A stretch of DNA of 64,000 nucleotides from Enoplolaimus lenunculus (GCA_030248215.1 JASANG010001882.1:1-64000), one strand, 5' to 3'; counted from the first letter of the stretch, positions 22,046-37,000 are shown. Numbers and translations are program-made. Notes: generated from the sequence alone by a model not told the origin.

Positions 22046-25000
22046 TACTTTATGCTTGCATGTTTGATATTTAGCTTTGAAAACAAAAACTACGAAAAAC
22101 CCATTTGAAATAATTTATTTTGAAATTTTTAATTTTTTCGGTTATAATCAAAAATTGACCGAAACCGTGATATTTCATGACCGGTTACAGTAGTGAGGTC
22201 TCGGTTTTAGCCGATACCGCCCGTCCCTGTTGTCAATAATTTAATGAATAACCGTGTAAGTGTGTTTCCATATATATGAGCGATCAGGCATGATTATTGG
22301 TTAAATACAAATTTTCATTCAAAGATAGTAATTTGGTCTGCGAAAATTAACCTCCGCTAACAATTTAAGACGAGATGCGCATAAAACGCGACCGTTTGAC
22401 CTCACTCGCAGGTTTTTGACATTTTGGTAATAAATCTTGAACGGGTGAACCAAATAAGACAATCTTGGCCTCGTTTTACTTCTTCGCGCATGGCGAAAAA
22501 TGTGCAAATCCGTTCGAACGTCTCCGTTTTAAATAGTTTTAGCAGTGTGCCGTTTTCTAAACCTTTTGCAAAATGTCTTTCTGAAAAAAATGATTGCGGC
22601 TTTTGTGGCATAAGTGCAGAAGCACACTCTCGATAACGACAAACAATACCTTAAAATGTGGCGAATTGTGTGCTGTATATCATGTAAACAGGAATAATTG
22701 CTGTCGATTTTAATCTCATCTAAAAACGAGCCTTTGCGGACGTACCCTTATTGAGCTAATTGCTGCAGTAATTTTTTCTTCAAATGATTTCTACAACTAG
22801 TTGCAGCTATATTGGCATGCTACTTTTAGTTTTGAATCGCTGGCATTGTATAACACACAAGTGTGTAAAAATTTACTTCCATCGTACGTAGTACTTTACC
22901 AGGCCAGCATAAAAAACAGTAGTCAAAAGTGGAATGCGATTTGATCCCCACTGGAAAGTATAATCGTCATTTCAAAACTTTAGACGTGTAAGCCTGGTTT
23001 GTAAAAATTGTACTTTCCGGGAGGAGTCAAATTTTGATCCCACCTTGGAAAGTCACTTTGTTAAAAAAGCAAACATTCTGCACTTTTTTGAGAAAAGCAA
23101 AAATTGTGGGGGATCATAAATGATTCCCGGAGTCACACTTCTCGAACTGCCACACAAGATATGCGTTAATTAGTGTTTTACCAACTTTTTAAGGTAAGCC
23201 AGTGCCGGAAGGAATCAAAATTTGAAGTTTTTAGCCCATAACTAACAAAACAAATGTAGTACTGCACACTTGAACCCGCCACCACCACGACCTCGATTTT
23301 AACATTTGCTGTCTCAGACATTGAACAAAATTCAAATACAACTGTTCTGTCGAAGGCTTTTCAATCATTGCCTCCTGGCCAAATCGGACCAGTTTTCTTC
23401 AAATCTGAATCTGCCTTTCTCCGCAAACTGGAGCCTAAAAGTAATGTATATGCAATCCAATGTCTTCAGAATCAAACTTTTCACCTAACCCTAGGTTGTA
23501 ACTTGTAAAAGCCGTCTGTATCATTTTTATGTGGCTGCGTTTAATATGAACTAGAAAGATTGGCAATACTAAGTGTCGGTGATAATTCTGAATAGAATGG
23601 GCAATTTTTCTAGTTTATTTATCACAAAGTGTTTGTGATATTTTGCATAAAAATTCCGCATCATTTATATATTGAATAGTTTTCGATAGGTAACTTATTA
23701 ATAATTGATTGTAGTCTAGCATTACAGAGCCAAAAAATGATTGCCAATTTGTTCATATGACGTTTTGATAATCTTTGCTAGCCATCAGACCCCTAAGTCA
23801 ATATTATATATACATACTTCTAAATACAAATTATTCGTACAGTCACAAAATTTATAGTTCCTATTCCGATTCCGGTGTAAATTTGGTGTTCCCATTCTGA
23901 TTTCGGTATGATCCAGTTCCGCTTTGCACCCTGTTGCATTTTATTCTTGTCGAAGAGTTTTGTCCACTTTAGGTGACACTAACTTATATATAAGTTGCTT
24001 TCGTGTTTTTGCTGATGTATATGTATATTTGGAGCCGTACGGGCTAACAAGTTAACACCTTGTCAATCTCTGTGTTTCGTTCAAGTTTGCTGACACATAC
24101 CGCTAGCGGGGTTTGATAAGCATATATCTATGTACGCATTTAAATTTGTGTAATCGCATTTTCATATTGTTCGAGTTTTTACCTTTGAGAGTTTTTTACC
24201 AAACCGTTAATAAATAACATTCAGAAACGCAGCTTGGATTGTGGAAAGCGCGGCTTAACGTTATATAAAACATAGAAGGGTATTTATTTATTGTTAAGCC
24301 CTATTTACACGTGCAAGCTGCTACTGACACTTGCGAGTTTTGTCCTAAATCCCGTTCGAAAAATTTATAGCTGCAAATTATACATTAAAAATCATAGATT
24401 GGAATTTTTTCACACTTGTAACCATGCAAGTTCATTGAATTTATTGCAGCCGATTTCTCATTGGCTGATGAAAAAAATACAAGTTCTGCGTGCAATTTGC
24501 AGCTGCAAGTTCTCGCAGCAAAAACTTGCACGTGTGAATAGGGCTTTGAGCCCTAACCCCCGCTAACTACGTCATTGAGATAACCGCTTTTAATTTTTGC
24601 ACTGAGCAAAATCCATTCCTTGTAATAAATAACGATATCGCACTAGTGTTCGTATATATCTATATATATTTTTACCACGTTGAGAATTCCGGTTCTGATT
24701 GCACAACCACTCGGAATTGAACTTTTGAAATTTAAATTTCAAGTTCAGTTGTTGTGTTATGTTGTATAAAAATTATCTATCAGTTATATATTAAATTGCT
24801 TTCGATAGGTTAACTTATCAATAATAATTGAGTGTAGTTTAGCTTTCACAACTAATAAATTATAGCCAATTTGTTGATGCGAGGTCTTTGAAAATAGTTG
24901 CCAGCCAACAGACACCCTAAATCAATATTATATATATTTGTTAATACAAATCATGCCTACAGTCACAAAATTTCTAGTTTCGATTCCGGTATAAATTTGT

Positions 25001-26416
25001 TGTTCCGATTTAGATATAATCCAGTTACGTTTTACACTGTGGTTTATACATTCTGCGGGATGCGCTCCGTTATTACTTATCGTCCGGCGCCGTACGGCAA
25101 TGGACGTACGAACCGGACTGTGCCTCATGCGTCGGAAGACATTAATCGTCAACTTAACTGAAATATTCAACCTTCGTTGAGCAAATGAGAAATTTTATTT
25201 TTAAAAATTTGTTGACTTCCATGTCTCACTTATGCACTTTACAATTATTTTAAATAACGAAATGTTGTCTCAATACTTCACAAAATACATATTTCTATTG
25301 CATTTTTATTGTTAGTTAATTCAAAGTGACAGGGTATTAGTGTGCACTTTAATAAGATTTTAAGTCGATAAACCTCTGTCGCTGTAATAAGCCATTGCTT
25401 TTCGGCGTATATGCGTAAATGTTTTTGTTGTCTGTAAAAGACAAGTAAGAGCATTTATAATAATTCGTATAAAGCGGAGTATAGAAAAGTTAAGATATTG
25501 AATTTAGAGATTATTTTTTAGTTTCAAAGCCATAAGATCGATGTTATTTATCCGTTTCGCTGCTACTACTTACGCGGCGGCTCTTTTTGTCACTTTTTAT
25601 TAAAACGAAGCTATATATCTGTCTATAATACATGAATATATATATGTATGTATATGTATATATAGATATCTCGCTCAACAGTTATAAGTCGACTGGAATT
25701 TGACGGATTTCAGAGTTTTTCTACACATTGATGTATAAAAGTGCTTTGTTTTGCGGAGATGGGAATGTATATATTGGTGCTTGTGCTGTAGGAGGTTGGG
25801 AATAAGTGTTTGTTGCTTTTTTAGTAAGTGATATCCATCTTGAGAAGTTCTGTAATAGATATGAGTTTGTACTGGGGAAGGTACAGTTGTATATATATAG
25901 GCCAGATAGACGATGTTCTGTGTTATTAAGTGTTTCAACTCGTGCAAACAGTTGTGGTTTAAAGGTGTTCACTGAAATGATGTAGTAGACAAACTTGAAT
26001 ACATTGAAAACATGATTTGAAAAACTATTGTGTAATATAAACAAGTCTATGGAATAGAGATTTATAGCTTGGATTTCGATAAGTTTGAATTTTAAAAATG
26101 AAGTATCAAATATGTTGGTCGAAATTTGATTGCTGGCTGTAATCAGCTGTGTAGATTTCAGTGAAATGTTTATCAGTATATATTAGAAATTTAAATTTTT
26201 ACCAAACAGACTGGCTTGATTATATACCGAAAGTGTTCTATGTAGTATATATATTTAGTCTGATTGAATATATTAATTGTTTCAAACTTATTAAATCTAT
26301 CACTAAATTGCTATATATGTGTGTGTTTGATTTATGGAATACTGGCTTGAAAAATTTCATATTTGATTATTATATGTATATTTTTACGTATTATATGTGT
26401 ATTTTTAAATTTTTAG
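22046..26416. other. Intergenic stretch upstream of the DMGDH-like gene
   Basis: AT-rich. I see no gene with family support. Two similar stretches (about 23690-23930 and 24770-25030) share GTTTTCGATAGGT-like and CACAAAATTTATAG-like blocks, indicating a diverged dispersed repeat. An inverted pair at about 24297 and 24545 (AGCCCTATTTACACGTGCAA and its complement) bounds a small element of about 250 bp. ATAT-rich simple sequence lies at about 25625-25670. The missing first exon of the DMGDH-like gene is expected here or further upstream. Confidence 0.4.
24297..24548. mobile_element. Small inverted-repeat element (about 250 bp)
   Basis: AAGCCCTATTTACACGTGCA at the left is matched by the complement of TGCACGTGTGAATAGGGCTT at the right, with internal inverted copies of GCAAGTT/AACTTGC blocks (GCTGCAAATT, GCAGCTGCAAG). 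It is a typical MITE or foldback relic; the flanking duplication is not clear. Confidence 0.55.
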
Positions 26417-29400
26417 ACGGCCATTAACTGAACAACGAGTTGCTCTACTCAGTACGACGTCTCTAAGATCGTCATCTGCGGACGCGACTGCGGCGATTAT
26501 TATCGGAGCCGATTGTGTCGGTGCGTCAGTTGCGTATCACTTGGTACAGGGTGGACTCAAAGATGTGCTGCTAATTGAGCAGCCGACCGCTGTGCCTCCA
26601 GTTGCTGTAAGTCTAGGAAAGCTGCATGGGCGTAGCCAAGATTTAGATATAAACCGAGGTTGTGTTCGCTAAAAATTTGAAGTGGTTTTTGTGTTGCAAA
26701 CTTAAACACTGTCTAAATACCTTTGAAATAATATCAAAAAAAGGGTTGAACATTGAAATCCCCTCTGGCTGGGCCCTTGGAATACAGATAGAATTGATAT
26801 GCAATAGAGAAAGGACACGGAATAATGGATGAGAGGAAGGTACAAGAGATAAAAACAAGAATTGATGTTAGTTTTTCTCGATGTGTTAATAATAATATGG
26901 CGGTTTTGAAGACTGCAGTTGGAGAAAATTCTGGATTTAATCGATTTGAGTTTCAATCTTTGTGAGGGCGAAAAGTGTTGTGTTGTAGGCTTATCTTGTT
27001 AGCCATAAGATTTAGTAGATAGTATTTCTTGCTGTATATTTCCCGTGTTTGTTATTGCAACAAACACAGAGTTTAATCACACACACGCTTATAGAAAGTA
27101 AAGTAGATTTAATGAATTTTTAAATACTGCTTTTCAGTGCGGTCTGGCTAGTGTATTTCATAATGATGTGCGGTTTCGTCGAGTGCACGCGAACAGTGTT
27201 AAGCTGTACGAAAAACTCGAACGGGAACAACCGGTTAGTGGAGATTTAGGCGAATAATTGGAGTTGTAATTTTTGAAATCGAGGATTATAACTATGTTGG
27301 TCTGTAGTGTTACACTTTTGATTTTGATGCCGGGTGCCGCTTGTCACCGTGTACGCTAAAATGTATGAAATGAAAGCACTGGCGGCCTCAGAAATTTTTT
27401 CGGGGTGGGAAGCGGGCCATTTTGTTTATGTAACTCGGATATGATTTTGTCATTTATTTTTGCTTCTAAAAATTAGCTGTATACAAAACATTTCATCCCT
27501 GGGACAGTCCCTGCACCACAGAGCTATTATGTTTTACAGTATTGTAATAGTTTTAAAGAATTTAAGATGTTGGTGGTAAAATTGTATATTAAACCTAATT
27601 AGCTATTAGGGTTAAGGTCGTATTCAAGTTTTAATTTTTCGTATGTATTACAGTACTTGCCGCCTATTATTTCAGGGTACGTTTGCTTCCGTTGGCACTC
27701 TGCGGTTGACATCTGACGCCGAACGCATCCCTGAAATGAAATATCACGTCTCACGTAATTGGGAAAATAATTTGTATCGTCTCACAACGCCTGATGAAAT
27801 TGCTAAATTTTTGCCGTTTATTGATCCGCAAAAGGTAACTGTGTTATTTTGCTATTTTTTATTCTGAAATAGTTGTAGTATTTGGCTTGGTATCATTTTG
27901 GATTTTTTGTTTTTAGAAATTTTGAGTGATAGTTTTTGATCTGGTACCGAATATTAATAAGCTAACCTTAAAGTTGTGCTGACTCAGCTTTCTAAGCTGT
28001 TTGTTATTAGAGATGTGGCAATATAATGTTGTTTTCTATTGAATTTTTATTCCTTTGTAGTTGAGAATACGCATTTTGCTAACTTATCTCAAAATTATTT
28101 TTTGTGCATTGTTTTATGTTTATTTAAAATAAAGTGGATTTGTTTTTATTTTAAAGTTCAAAAGCGGATTTTTGTCAACCGGTGACGGTTACGTAAACGA
28201 GTCTCGCCTGCATTCGGTGTTAACTAATTGCGCCGTTGCTGGCGGCGCAAAATTGATGCCTTCAACACGAGTAACCAGTATTAAACGCGACAAAGACTAT
28301 TGGTGTGTGACCACAGACAAGGGAACTTTCTCAGGGATGCATCTCATTAATGCAGCGGGTAAGATTGAAATAAAACCGTTTGCAAATGTATAGAGTATCA
28401 GAATTGGCATTGAACTGAAATTGACCGGCCGCATGTAAAAAGTAGTAGCGGTGCGTAGTTGAGACTATTGATTTTCCCGACTTCTTGGTTTGCGATTTTT
28501 AGGTTAATGTTGAGCTCGTTGTGGATTAAAAAATTTAGAATTGGTTAATAACTTTTCAAAGCACCGACTTGCTTATTATTTTAGCGTTTAAATTCTAATC
28601 GAAAATAAAACTTCAGCATGTCTAACTAAGTTCATTGAGCGAAGCTCGGAGTTTCGCGATGCGTTTTATATTTTGTGCTCGGTTATCGAAAAATGACTGT
28701 CCGTCCGAAAACAATCTCAGAATTCGCTGAACCGATTTTGATAAACTTTTTGTTTGAAAGCTTTTCATCTTTTCATCCTGGGGTGCTAACCTCGCATTGG
28801 GGTTTTAAAATTTTAAGCCGTTTATTAGCTACATGGTAATTTGTATAATTATTGGTTTGACCAAAATTTTGAACTTTTTAAGATATTTACTAATTATTAC
28901 TTTTACAAGCAATGTAATTTCAGTACTAAAGGGTTTTGGGCGCGAAGAATTTGAACAAATTGTTTATAAACCTCCAAGACCGATAATTATATAGTTCGCT
29001 AAGGACTGATGATGTAAAAATTGCACGTATTCTGTATTAATCAAGTTTGAATATTTTTGCTACTTTTGTAGGTATTTATGCAATCGATATTGGCCGTATG
29101 ACAGGAATTGATATTTCACTTGCGCACGTTGCTCATCCATACGTCGTAACAAAGCCTGTTTCGGCACAGTCTGGCAAACCATTTCCAGTGTACCATCATT
29201 TAGACGAAGGATATTATGTTCGAGCTGAAAAGTAGGTCGTGTTTGGAAGTTTAAAAAGGAGAATGTTGCAATTTTTTAATTGATAGTTTTGTTTTAATAT
29301 TGTAATTTTCAACTTCCAAGGTTATGAAAATTTAAAAAAGTTGTTAGAATTATTGCACTGTTGTCTCGGTTTGGGTGGAGCTGTCCGCCAAGGCGCGTCA

Positions 29401-31016
29401 CCGACATCGCAGTTCGCTACCGCGCGGCGCCACGCATTACAATTTTCTTATCATGATGCGCGGTTGTGTGCAGCGCCACGCAGCGAATACAGCACTGCCT
29501 TTGAATATTTTCTGTGTTTTTGTTTTTTTGAGTTACAATTGTTCTTGGATAGTGTTGCAGTTTATTTATTAGTGTGCCAAAGCTACCGTTGGGTGGTTGC
29601 AAGGTGATTTATGTGGTTTTTGACTGCGCTGTTTTCAGCGATGCTGTACTGGTTGGATTTGTCGACTCCGATCCAAAGGCTTCGTCGTTGCTTACGGAAT
29701 TTACTCAAAAAGGAGTGCCCAAAGGTAAGACAGTACGTATAGCTTAAGTAGGTCGTTTATTGCGTAGCTAATTTTTCATATTTTGATGAGGTGTTGGGGT
29801 TATAGTTGAAAGGTTTGCAACTTGCCAGCAGTTTTATTTTGTCGGTTCATGATAGTTAATAGCAAAATGGGATTAAATATTACAAACCGAAACGACAACT
29901 GGTCGATCGACAACTCGTATCTGGACATTTCGGCGACTCCGACAACTTGACGCAGAGGCATTTCGTCCACCAGACAACTTGTCGCCCAGACATCGTGTCG
30001 ACTCGACTCTTCTAAGCCGATAAAGAGCGATAATTTATAGATCGAATAGTTGTACCTGCTGGTAAGCGAAGACTTTTCGGGTTTACAAGTTGTCGGGCGA
30101 TGAATTGTCGCGGTACTAAATATTTGCATTCAGTTATAATGTATGTTTATATTTCACTTCATTGTATGAACAAAATGTTTCAGATTACACGTGCAATGCT
30201 TCCGAAGCTGACGCAAAATCGCTTAAAAGTGTCCTTCAGCGCGTCTCACAAACTGCACCTGGTTTAGGCCCGTTAGAGCCTGATCAAATGCTATACGAAC
30301 CGCTCTGTTTGTCACCGGATGGATATCCTGTCGTTGGCCCAGTGCTCAGCCTTAATAATTATTGGGTCGCTGCTGGCTTTGGGTAATTTTATCTTATTTT
30401 TTGGTTTTTTAATTTCTGTTTCTTTTCGTTTTTTCTGTTTCTTTTTTAAAGCTATAGTACTGTGAACTTGTAAATTTTTTGCTTCCTTTTATATTTGTAT
30501 TTATGTTAGTTTCTTTGTTGGAATGGCTATGCGTAATGCGGCTTTTAACTCAAGTCATTTCAGCAGGCAAGTCTTAAAATCAAGTCAAAATTACTTTTCG
30601 ATTATTAAAGTTGTCATCTCACAGTGAATGTAGTCGCTTAATAAATTGTCTATAAACCAATTGCGTGAAGAGTAAAGTTAGTATAGTTTTAGTGTTTTAT
30701 GATTAGTGCAAAAAGCTTTGTTTGGTTTGCTACAGCTGCAAAAGTAAAGTAAAAATTCAGCAACCACATTTTCAAATATGGTTCATGCTTAGGGAATTCC
30801 TGTCGAAAAACTTGTTGACTGTAGAACAGCTGTTGTAGAGACTAGTATATTTTAGTGGTAGATTTCACGTTATTGTCTCGATTTCAGCGGCCCTTGTTCA
30901 TTGGCTGCTGGTGGTATTGGGGATTTCCTAGCATCGTATATTATTCAAGATGAACCCCCGTTCGAGTTGACAGTTGTTGAAGCGAATCGTTTTACCCCCT
31001 GGGCTAGCAGATGCAG
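26417..31016 (+). CDS. FAD/DAO half of the DMGDH-like gene
   Basis: Eight exons. The first carries the Rossmann beta-alpha-beta (AAIIIGADCVGASVAYHL) ending IEQPTAVPPVA. The second opens CGLASVFHNDVRF and runs into VKLYEKLE, which aligns with the region just after WHAAG in DMGDH. The next encode LRLTSDAERIPEMKYH, STGDGYVNESRLHSVL, WCVTTDKGTFSGMHLINAAG, then HPYVVTKPV, then EPLCLSPDGYPVVGPV with NNYWVAAGFG, and finally GGIGDFLASYII with EPPFELTVVEANRF. The end of this half (FGG..AAGGIGDFLA) is the conserved FAD-contacting C-terminal strand of the DAO fold. Confidence 0.85.
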
Positions 31017-34000
31017 GTTTGTTTACATCTAATGAAATATAAAATAAATCAAAAGACTGGAATAGTCTTGTAAGTTAACGATAGTTTTTCAAACTGACGA
31101 ATTCCCGCAGTTGCCATTCGAAGACTGTGCTGAATTTTGAACCTTACCATTCACTGGTTCGAAACATACAAGATTGTCATTAACTGGTGATAGGAGCTAC
31201 ACACATTTGAGAAACATGGGCCCAAACCAGTGCCGCGTCTGATATAGTTGCTAAGGAGTTCTTTAATCGTTGGTTTATAGAGCGATATGAAATTCCTGGT
31301 ATCACTTATTTGTCACATCATTATATGAACGCGATATGTTGATGAATTTCTAGGCATTTTGTTCGCGATAAAGTTGCTGAGACGTATAGATTACAGTATG
31401 CTGATATTACGCCGACACGGGCTCCGCAAACACCTGCTGGACGGCCAACACATCGTGTTAGCGGACTGTATGGTGTTCATTTGAAGGCTGGTGCTAAGAT
31501 GCAATTGCGATCAGGTACGTACATAAGATGCATGCATGACTGACCAAAGTACAGTTTAAACATACCTGAATACATAACCAGGCCCGGCATTAGTAAACCC
31601 AAATCAAGAGTTGTTTTTGGTTGAAAATATCTCAACTGATTGAAATACCTCTCAAGATTGCTCTGCGATTACCTTATTTGTTTAATTGTTGAAGATGATG
31701 TCTTACGGGTCACATCGAAAAATATTAGAAACGTCTCTCACACTCTCAGATCCACCATGAAATAATTGCCAACTTTTATGGCCATGTATAGAACAGACCT
31801 TAAATAATATCTAAGGGCTTAAAATTTATGGTTCGATTCTAAGAATAAGTATCATTGTAGTCCTAACCGTACACCTAAAATTCGCGACTGTGCTCAGGCA
31901 TTATGCATAAATGTCGTTGTTACGGCATAAGGATGGCGTTAAATTTTTTAAAAATTTTAATGTCATCTTGTCAGTTTGCATTTCATACCGCACGATGACG
32001 CAAGGCCGCGCTGGACAAGTAACCGGCGCTTTAAAAGATTGTTATGTGCTAGTTTTCTTGAAAACTGTTAAAGTTGTAGTGGGATCGACGCATTATTGGC
32101 AGTTTGTGTTTTAGGCTGGGAACAAGTAAACTATTTTGCGACAGGCGAAGATGATTATAAATCAATTATTGAACGTGAGTGTGCGCTAGTAATGCAAACT
32201 GCAGGTCTGATGGATTTATCGATTTATGCGAAACTTGAAATCAAAGGCAAAGACGCTGCGCAGTTTTTGCGATACGCTTTTGCGACTGAAATACCAAAGG
32301 TAGGAATTTTTCAGCGGACGGAGGAAGCTTTGAGTTTGATTTGAGTGTGATTGTTGTGAAATTAATTACAGATTTTTAATTTTGTCGGGGACCGCAGGTA
32401 TTCAGTATTTTTGGTGTGGTTTTGTGTAATGTTTGGAAAATTAGTTCATGTGTGGATGATGTAAGTAGCATAAAGCGCAACAGAGCAGCCATCGTTTGGG
32501 CTTTTCAGGTTAAGCTACAGTTCCTACTTCTGCCAACTACGACTGAATAAAAATTTGAAGATTTCAAATCGGAGGTTTCTCTGTTCCTCAGAACTATTAG
32601 TTTGTCTATATGCAGTAGCTGCCAGTAATTTTTTTAATTCTCAAAAATGTATGCAGTGCCTATGTGTAACTAACGGCTGCTCAAACATAGGTAGTGCTTA
32701 TGCCAGTTAGTGGTAGGTTTCAAATAGGCAAACTGTGGTAGTTGCGAGCTTTAACATTTTAAATATCATGAGAGAGATCAGTTCCAAGAAATACATAAAG
32801 TGTCAAGTTCTTAAGTTTACGGGTTCAAGAGTTTTTTATTGCACTTAGTACTAGCTGGTGATAGCTGGTATAACCAATTTAACAATACTTGCTGGGCTTC
32901 CAAAATCTTACTAAGTATTTACTTAAGTTGTGTTTAAGTAATTACATAAGTCACCGACTTAAGTAAATGCTTAACTTTTGAAGCAACAAATACATCTCAT
33001 GTTCGAACAGCTGTGATTATCAAGCTTTATGTTATGGAGGCGCAGTGAGTCTAGAATCTCCAGTAGTCCAAAGTCAATATGGCTTAAATATTAGTCTGCA
33101 ATGCATCAGATTGGTCAGAGACTTAAGTACTTAAGTACGGTTTCATGAACGGTAAATTTGTTAGGTTCGTACTTAGCACATTCTTAAGTACGAAGTCATA
33201 ACTTACGTAGGGTTTCAGAAACCCAGTCACTATGAAGTAGCGTTGTTTTTAGCTTGGCAGCATGAATGTTGGATACGCGTTGACGCCGAATGGTAAACTG
33301 TTCTCTCGTGTTCGCATTATTCATTACCTCGGTTCAAGGGATGAAATAGCCGTGTTTTTGCTGATGATTCGTCCGGAGCAAGAAAATCGTGATCTAAGGT
33401 TTCTTTTTAATATCTTCATTTTGGATTTTATTTCGTAGACTTAAGATTATGTGGGTATGGTGTATGTGTCGTGTCTTGAACAAATGTACACTTTCTTAGA
33501 GCTTGTCCAGTATTTTTTGGTATTGATTTATTGTTATTTTTATTTTGAACGAGTTGTATTTTCATGTAGTTTGATAGGGATGGGGCTGTTGACTGCGCTG
33601 TTGAATGTTTCACCGGAAAGTGGCAATGAGTAGGGCGTATTGTATAAATTTGCTAATACATTCGCGTAACAAAATGTCATTTTCACAATTTTATAGTCGT
33701 TGCTAGGCAACTGATGTAAGAGCAAAATTGAACAATATAACATAAATTAAATTTTACCATTTTGTGCTGAATTAACGTGATAAGTTTTGGTTTACTTTTT
33801 GTTGAAACTTCTTAATATACCATCCCGACTGGACATTGTGGTATCCGGCTTCGGTATTTTTTTGGGATTCGGAAATGTTTTGGCAGGTTCACATATTGTG
33901 AAAAGTCATAACTTGATATTGCTTTAATTGTGTAGTTGGCTTGAAAAACTTCGCCGCGAATCAAATATGGACGTTTCAATTGGCAACGTAACTGAGTATT

Positions 34001-37000
34001 TGGGTTGCATTGGTGTAGTTGGACCACGATCGATGGAAATTTTGTCGGAGCTAACGTTGACCGATGTTAACGATGAAACACATCCGCATAAATCAGCTCG
34101 ACTGCGTAGAATTCGAAATAATCCATGCATTATTTGCCGGGATACAACTACTGGTTAGTGTGAGAAGTGCACTTGATCTGTTTTTTGGTTCAAATGAGAT
34201 AAGGAGACAGCTGTAATTTGTGATAAGTTTTTAACTTTTGAATTGACATTGACTCTATTCATCTAAGAAAGTGTTGTTATTTGTTTTGGTTATAACGTTG
34301 AGTCGGACAGACAGTGCATCTGCTACACTTTTCAGCAAATATTCTAAAATTTTTGGAATGTAGGCTTAGGATAAAATATCAACACGCGCTTGTGGCTTAT
34401 GCGCTTTGGTCCAAGAGGATTGTTTATGTACACTTGTGCGAGAGCATTAGAAAGTCTTCTTTGGTACTTTGTACTGTTGTAATGGTGCTCTATAGGTGAA
34501 CTTGGATTTCATTTGTATCACGCACGCGCTGATTCGTTAAAAGTCTACAACAGTCTAATGGCCGAAGGTGCAAAATGTGGTCTCGGAAATTTTGGCCGTT
34601 TTGCATTCAATGCACTTCGAATCGAAAAAGGCGAAAAGTTTTGGGGCCACGAAGTATGCAGGTTGTTGAGTATTTTTGCAAAATTTTATGATTCACTTTG
34701 ACTAAATTTGTAACTTTATTACTTGACTTATTCAGTAGATGTTTTTGACCTTGCTGACGTAGTGGGCTTTTTTGGTTTGAAAATTTTATAGAACTTGATT
34801 GTGTATAGATATACTGACATGCTAGATATGCTCTATTGTTGTGTAAAAATCATATTTTTCATGTATTGCCGTTTAGAAAATTTTTTAATTTAATTTTAGT
34901 TGACTCTCGACTATAACCCTGTCGAAGCAGGAATTGTGGACCAGTTGGCACTTAATCATGTAAGTTGTAGTTTTTGTGTATTTTTATAATTAATGTTTTC
35001 AATTTAATGTTTGTTTTCATTCAAAAGATTGGTTTTTTAAAAACGTGTTGGCTTGTGATCGTGGATTGGATGCGTATGGTTGTGCAAGACATACCGTGAC
35101 GTATTGCACCATGCAACATCGTATGCGAATTGCCGGATGGCGCTGCAATGCAAATTATAAGTATTTTTTTACTTTAGCGCCGTCCACGCTAAAAGCTTCA
35201 TTGTCATTAAGACTAGTGTTTTATCTCAAGTTTAGCTTGATAAAGAAAAAACTTATATTGACCGAAATAGCTAAGTAACGGGTATACGCGTGAATGTTTC
35301 AAACTGGCCTGAAAGTATGTTGTTGTTTTTTGAGCAGTGTTTATTGCCTAAACGGTATTTAGAAGTTATCACTGATGGCTTATGTGGAGTAAAAGTTGTT
35401 TTTCACATATTGATGACTTTTAGTTTCAATTTCAGAACGAGGTAAGATTCTATCTGTCGTCATAGTGACCAATAAACGGTTTGTGCTTAAAGCATGTGAG
35501 GCTTGCTGTTGTATTTCATTATTCGTAGACATGCATTTTACGGTGTATCGTCGATGGGTTAGCGGGCATAGTGCAAACTAACCCTTTTAAATTTAGGGTT
35601 TAGTGTTGCATGACAATTGGGCCTTGATAATAGAACCGTTGCTGAAATTGTCAGGGTTCTTTTTGAATTAAATAAGAAATAGAGCGAACGCATGGGGTAC
35701 TTGGAATTTTTAAGATAGTCGTTTGATTCGAAACCTCAGATATTTTTTATTTGTATCTTGACTGAGCGTCGCGAAACAGATTATAGGTATTTTGTAGCAA
35801 TGTGTTATAGGCGATGGTAGCTAAGTAATTTTAGGAGTTTGAATATTTCGCAGCACAAAACCAAGTGTATGTAATCGTAAAAACTGTGGTTACAGAGCCG
35901 TTTATTTTTGTTGGGTTTTTTGGTTATCTTCTTTACAAAATATAAATATTCATGAAGCTCAAAATAATACATACAATATTTTTTGTGGTCTCTGGAGATT
36001 TCAGCTCACCATGTCGGAAAAATTTTTGATTCACCAATTTTGATGGATATTGTGTGAATTTTTTGTTGTAAATTGTGGACAGAATTTCGTGTTGGGTGGG
36101 CTTGTTCCCAGCTACAAATCAATGACTATTACGGATGCAAAGTGACCAGACCGCCCTGGTTGTTCCTTTGCTCAATCTGCTTCGGTGGCCCATGAGAGAC
36201 ACGGTCACAGCGTTTGGCTAACGAACCAGCTGGCTGAAATTTTTACAGAATGTTTAAGGAGGGAGTACTTATTTATTTGTCCTTTTTAAAGAGAACGGCG
36301 CGGTTTTTAAGTCATATTTCACTTTCAACGTTGCTTGCTATTAGTTATAATGCAAATACCGCACTATTATTCTATCTCATGAGTCAATACTTGCAATATT
36401 TGTGCATGAATACAGTAGGTTTGTAACTTGAATTGGAATACACTAGCTATGTAATTTTTTATGTATAATCAGGTTTTCTCGTGTTGACTGATTACTATTG
36501 TATAACGCATAATAGCACTTATAAACTGGTTATTACGTTTCGAAACTGTATTAATGTAGAGTTAGTGGATTGAGTTGAACACGAGATCGAACGGTTCGGT
36601 TTGCAACTCGCACGAAAAATTATTACGAACTGGGCATTGTAGTGCTTGCTTTATGTTTATTTGTATGTAGGCAAATAATAATACGATTTCGTCGAGTAAC
36701 TTTCCGATTGCTACTTGTTTACGAAACTGGTGATTGTCTTTGCTGTACATTTTCTTCGATTTTCGGATGTTTATGTGAATTAGTTTTTTGAAAATTTGTA
36801 TGTAAAATGTGGTTCCTGATCGACGCCAGAGTTTTGATCTTTTTATTTTTCATATTTCATAAAACGAACGGGTCTTGTGTTAAGGAAATGGTATGTTTAA
36901 TCCATACTGAAGTCCAAAAATTGTAAGGAAAGTAAAAAAATTCACGTGGGTAGAAATATTGAGTGAGGGGGGAACCGGAGAAGAATCTGAAGTGGGGATG

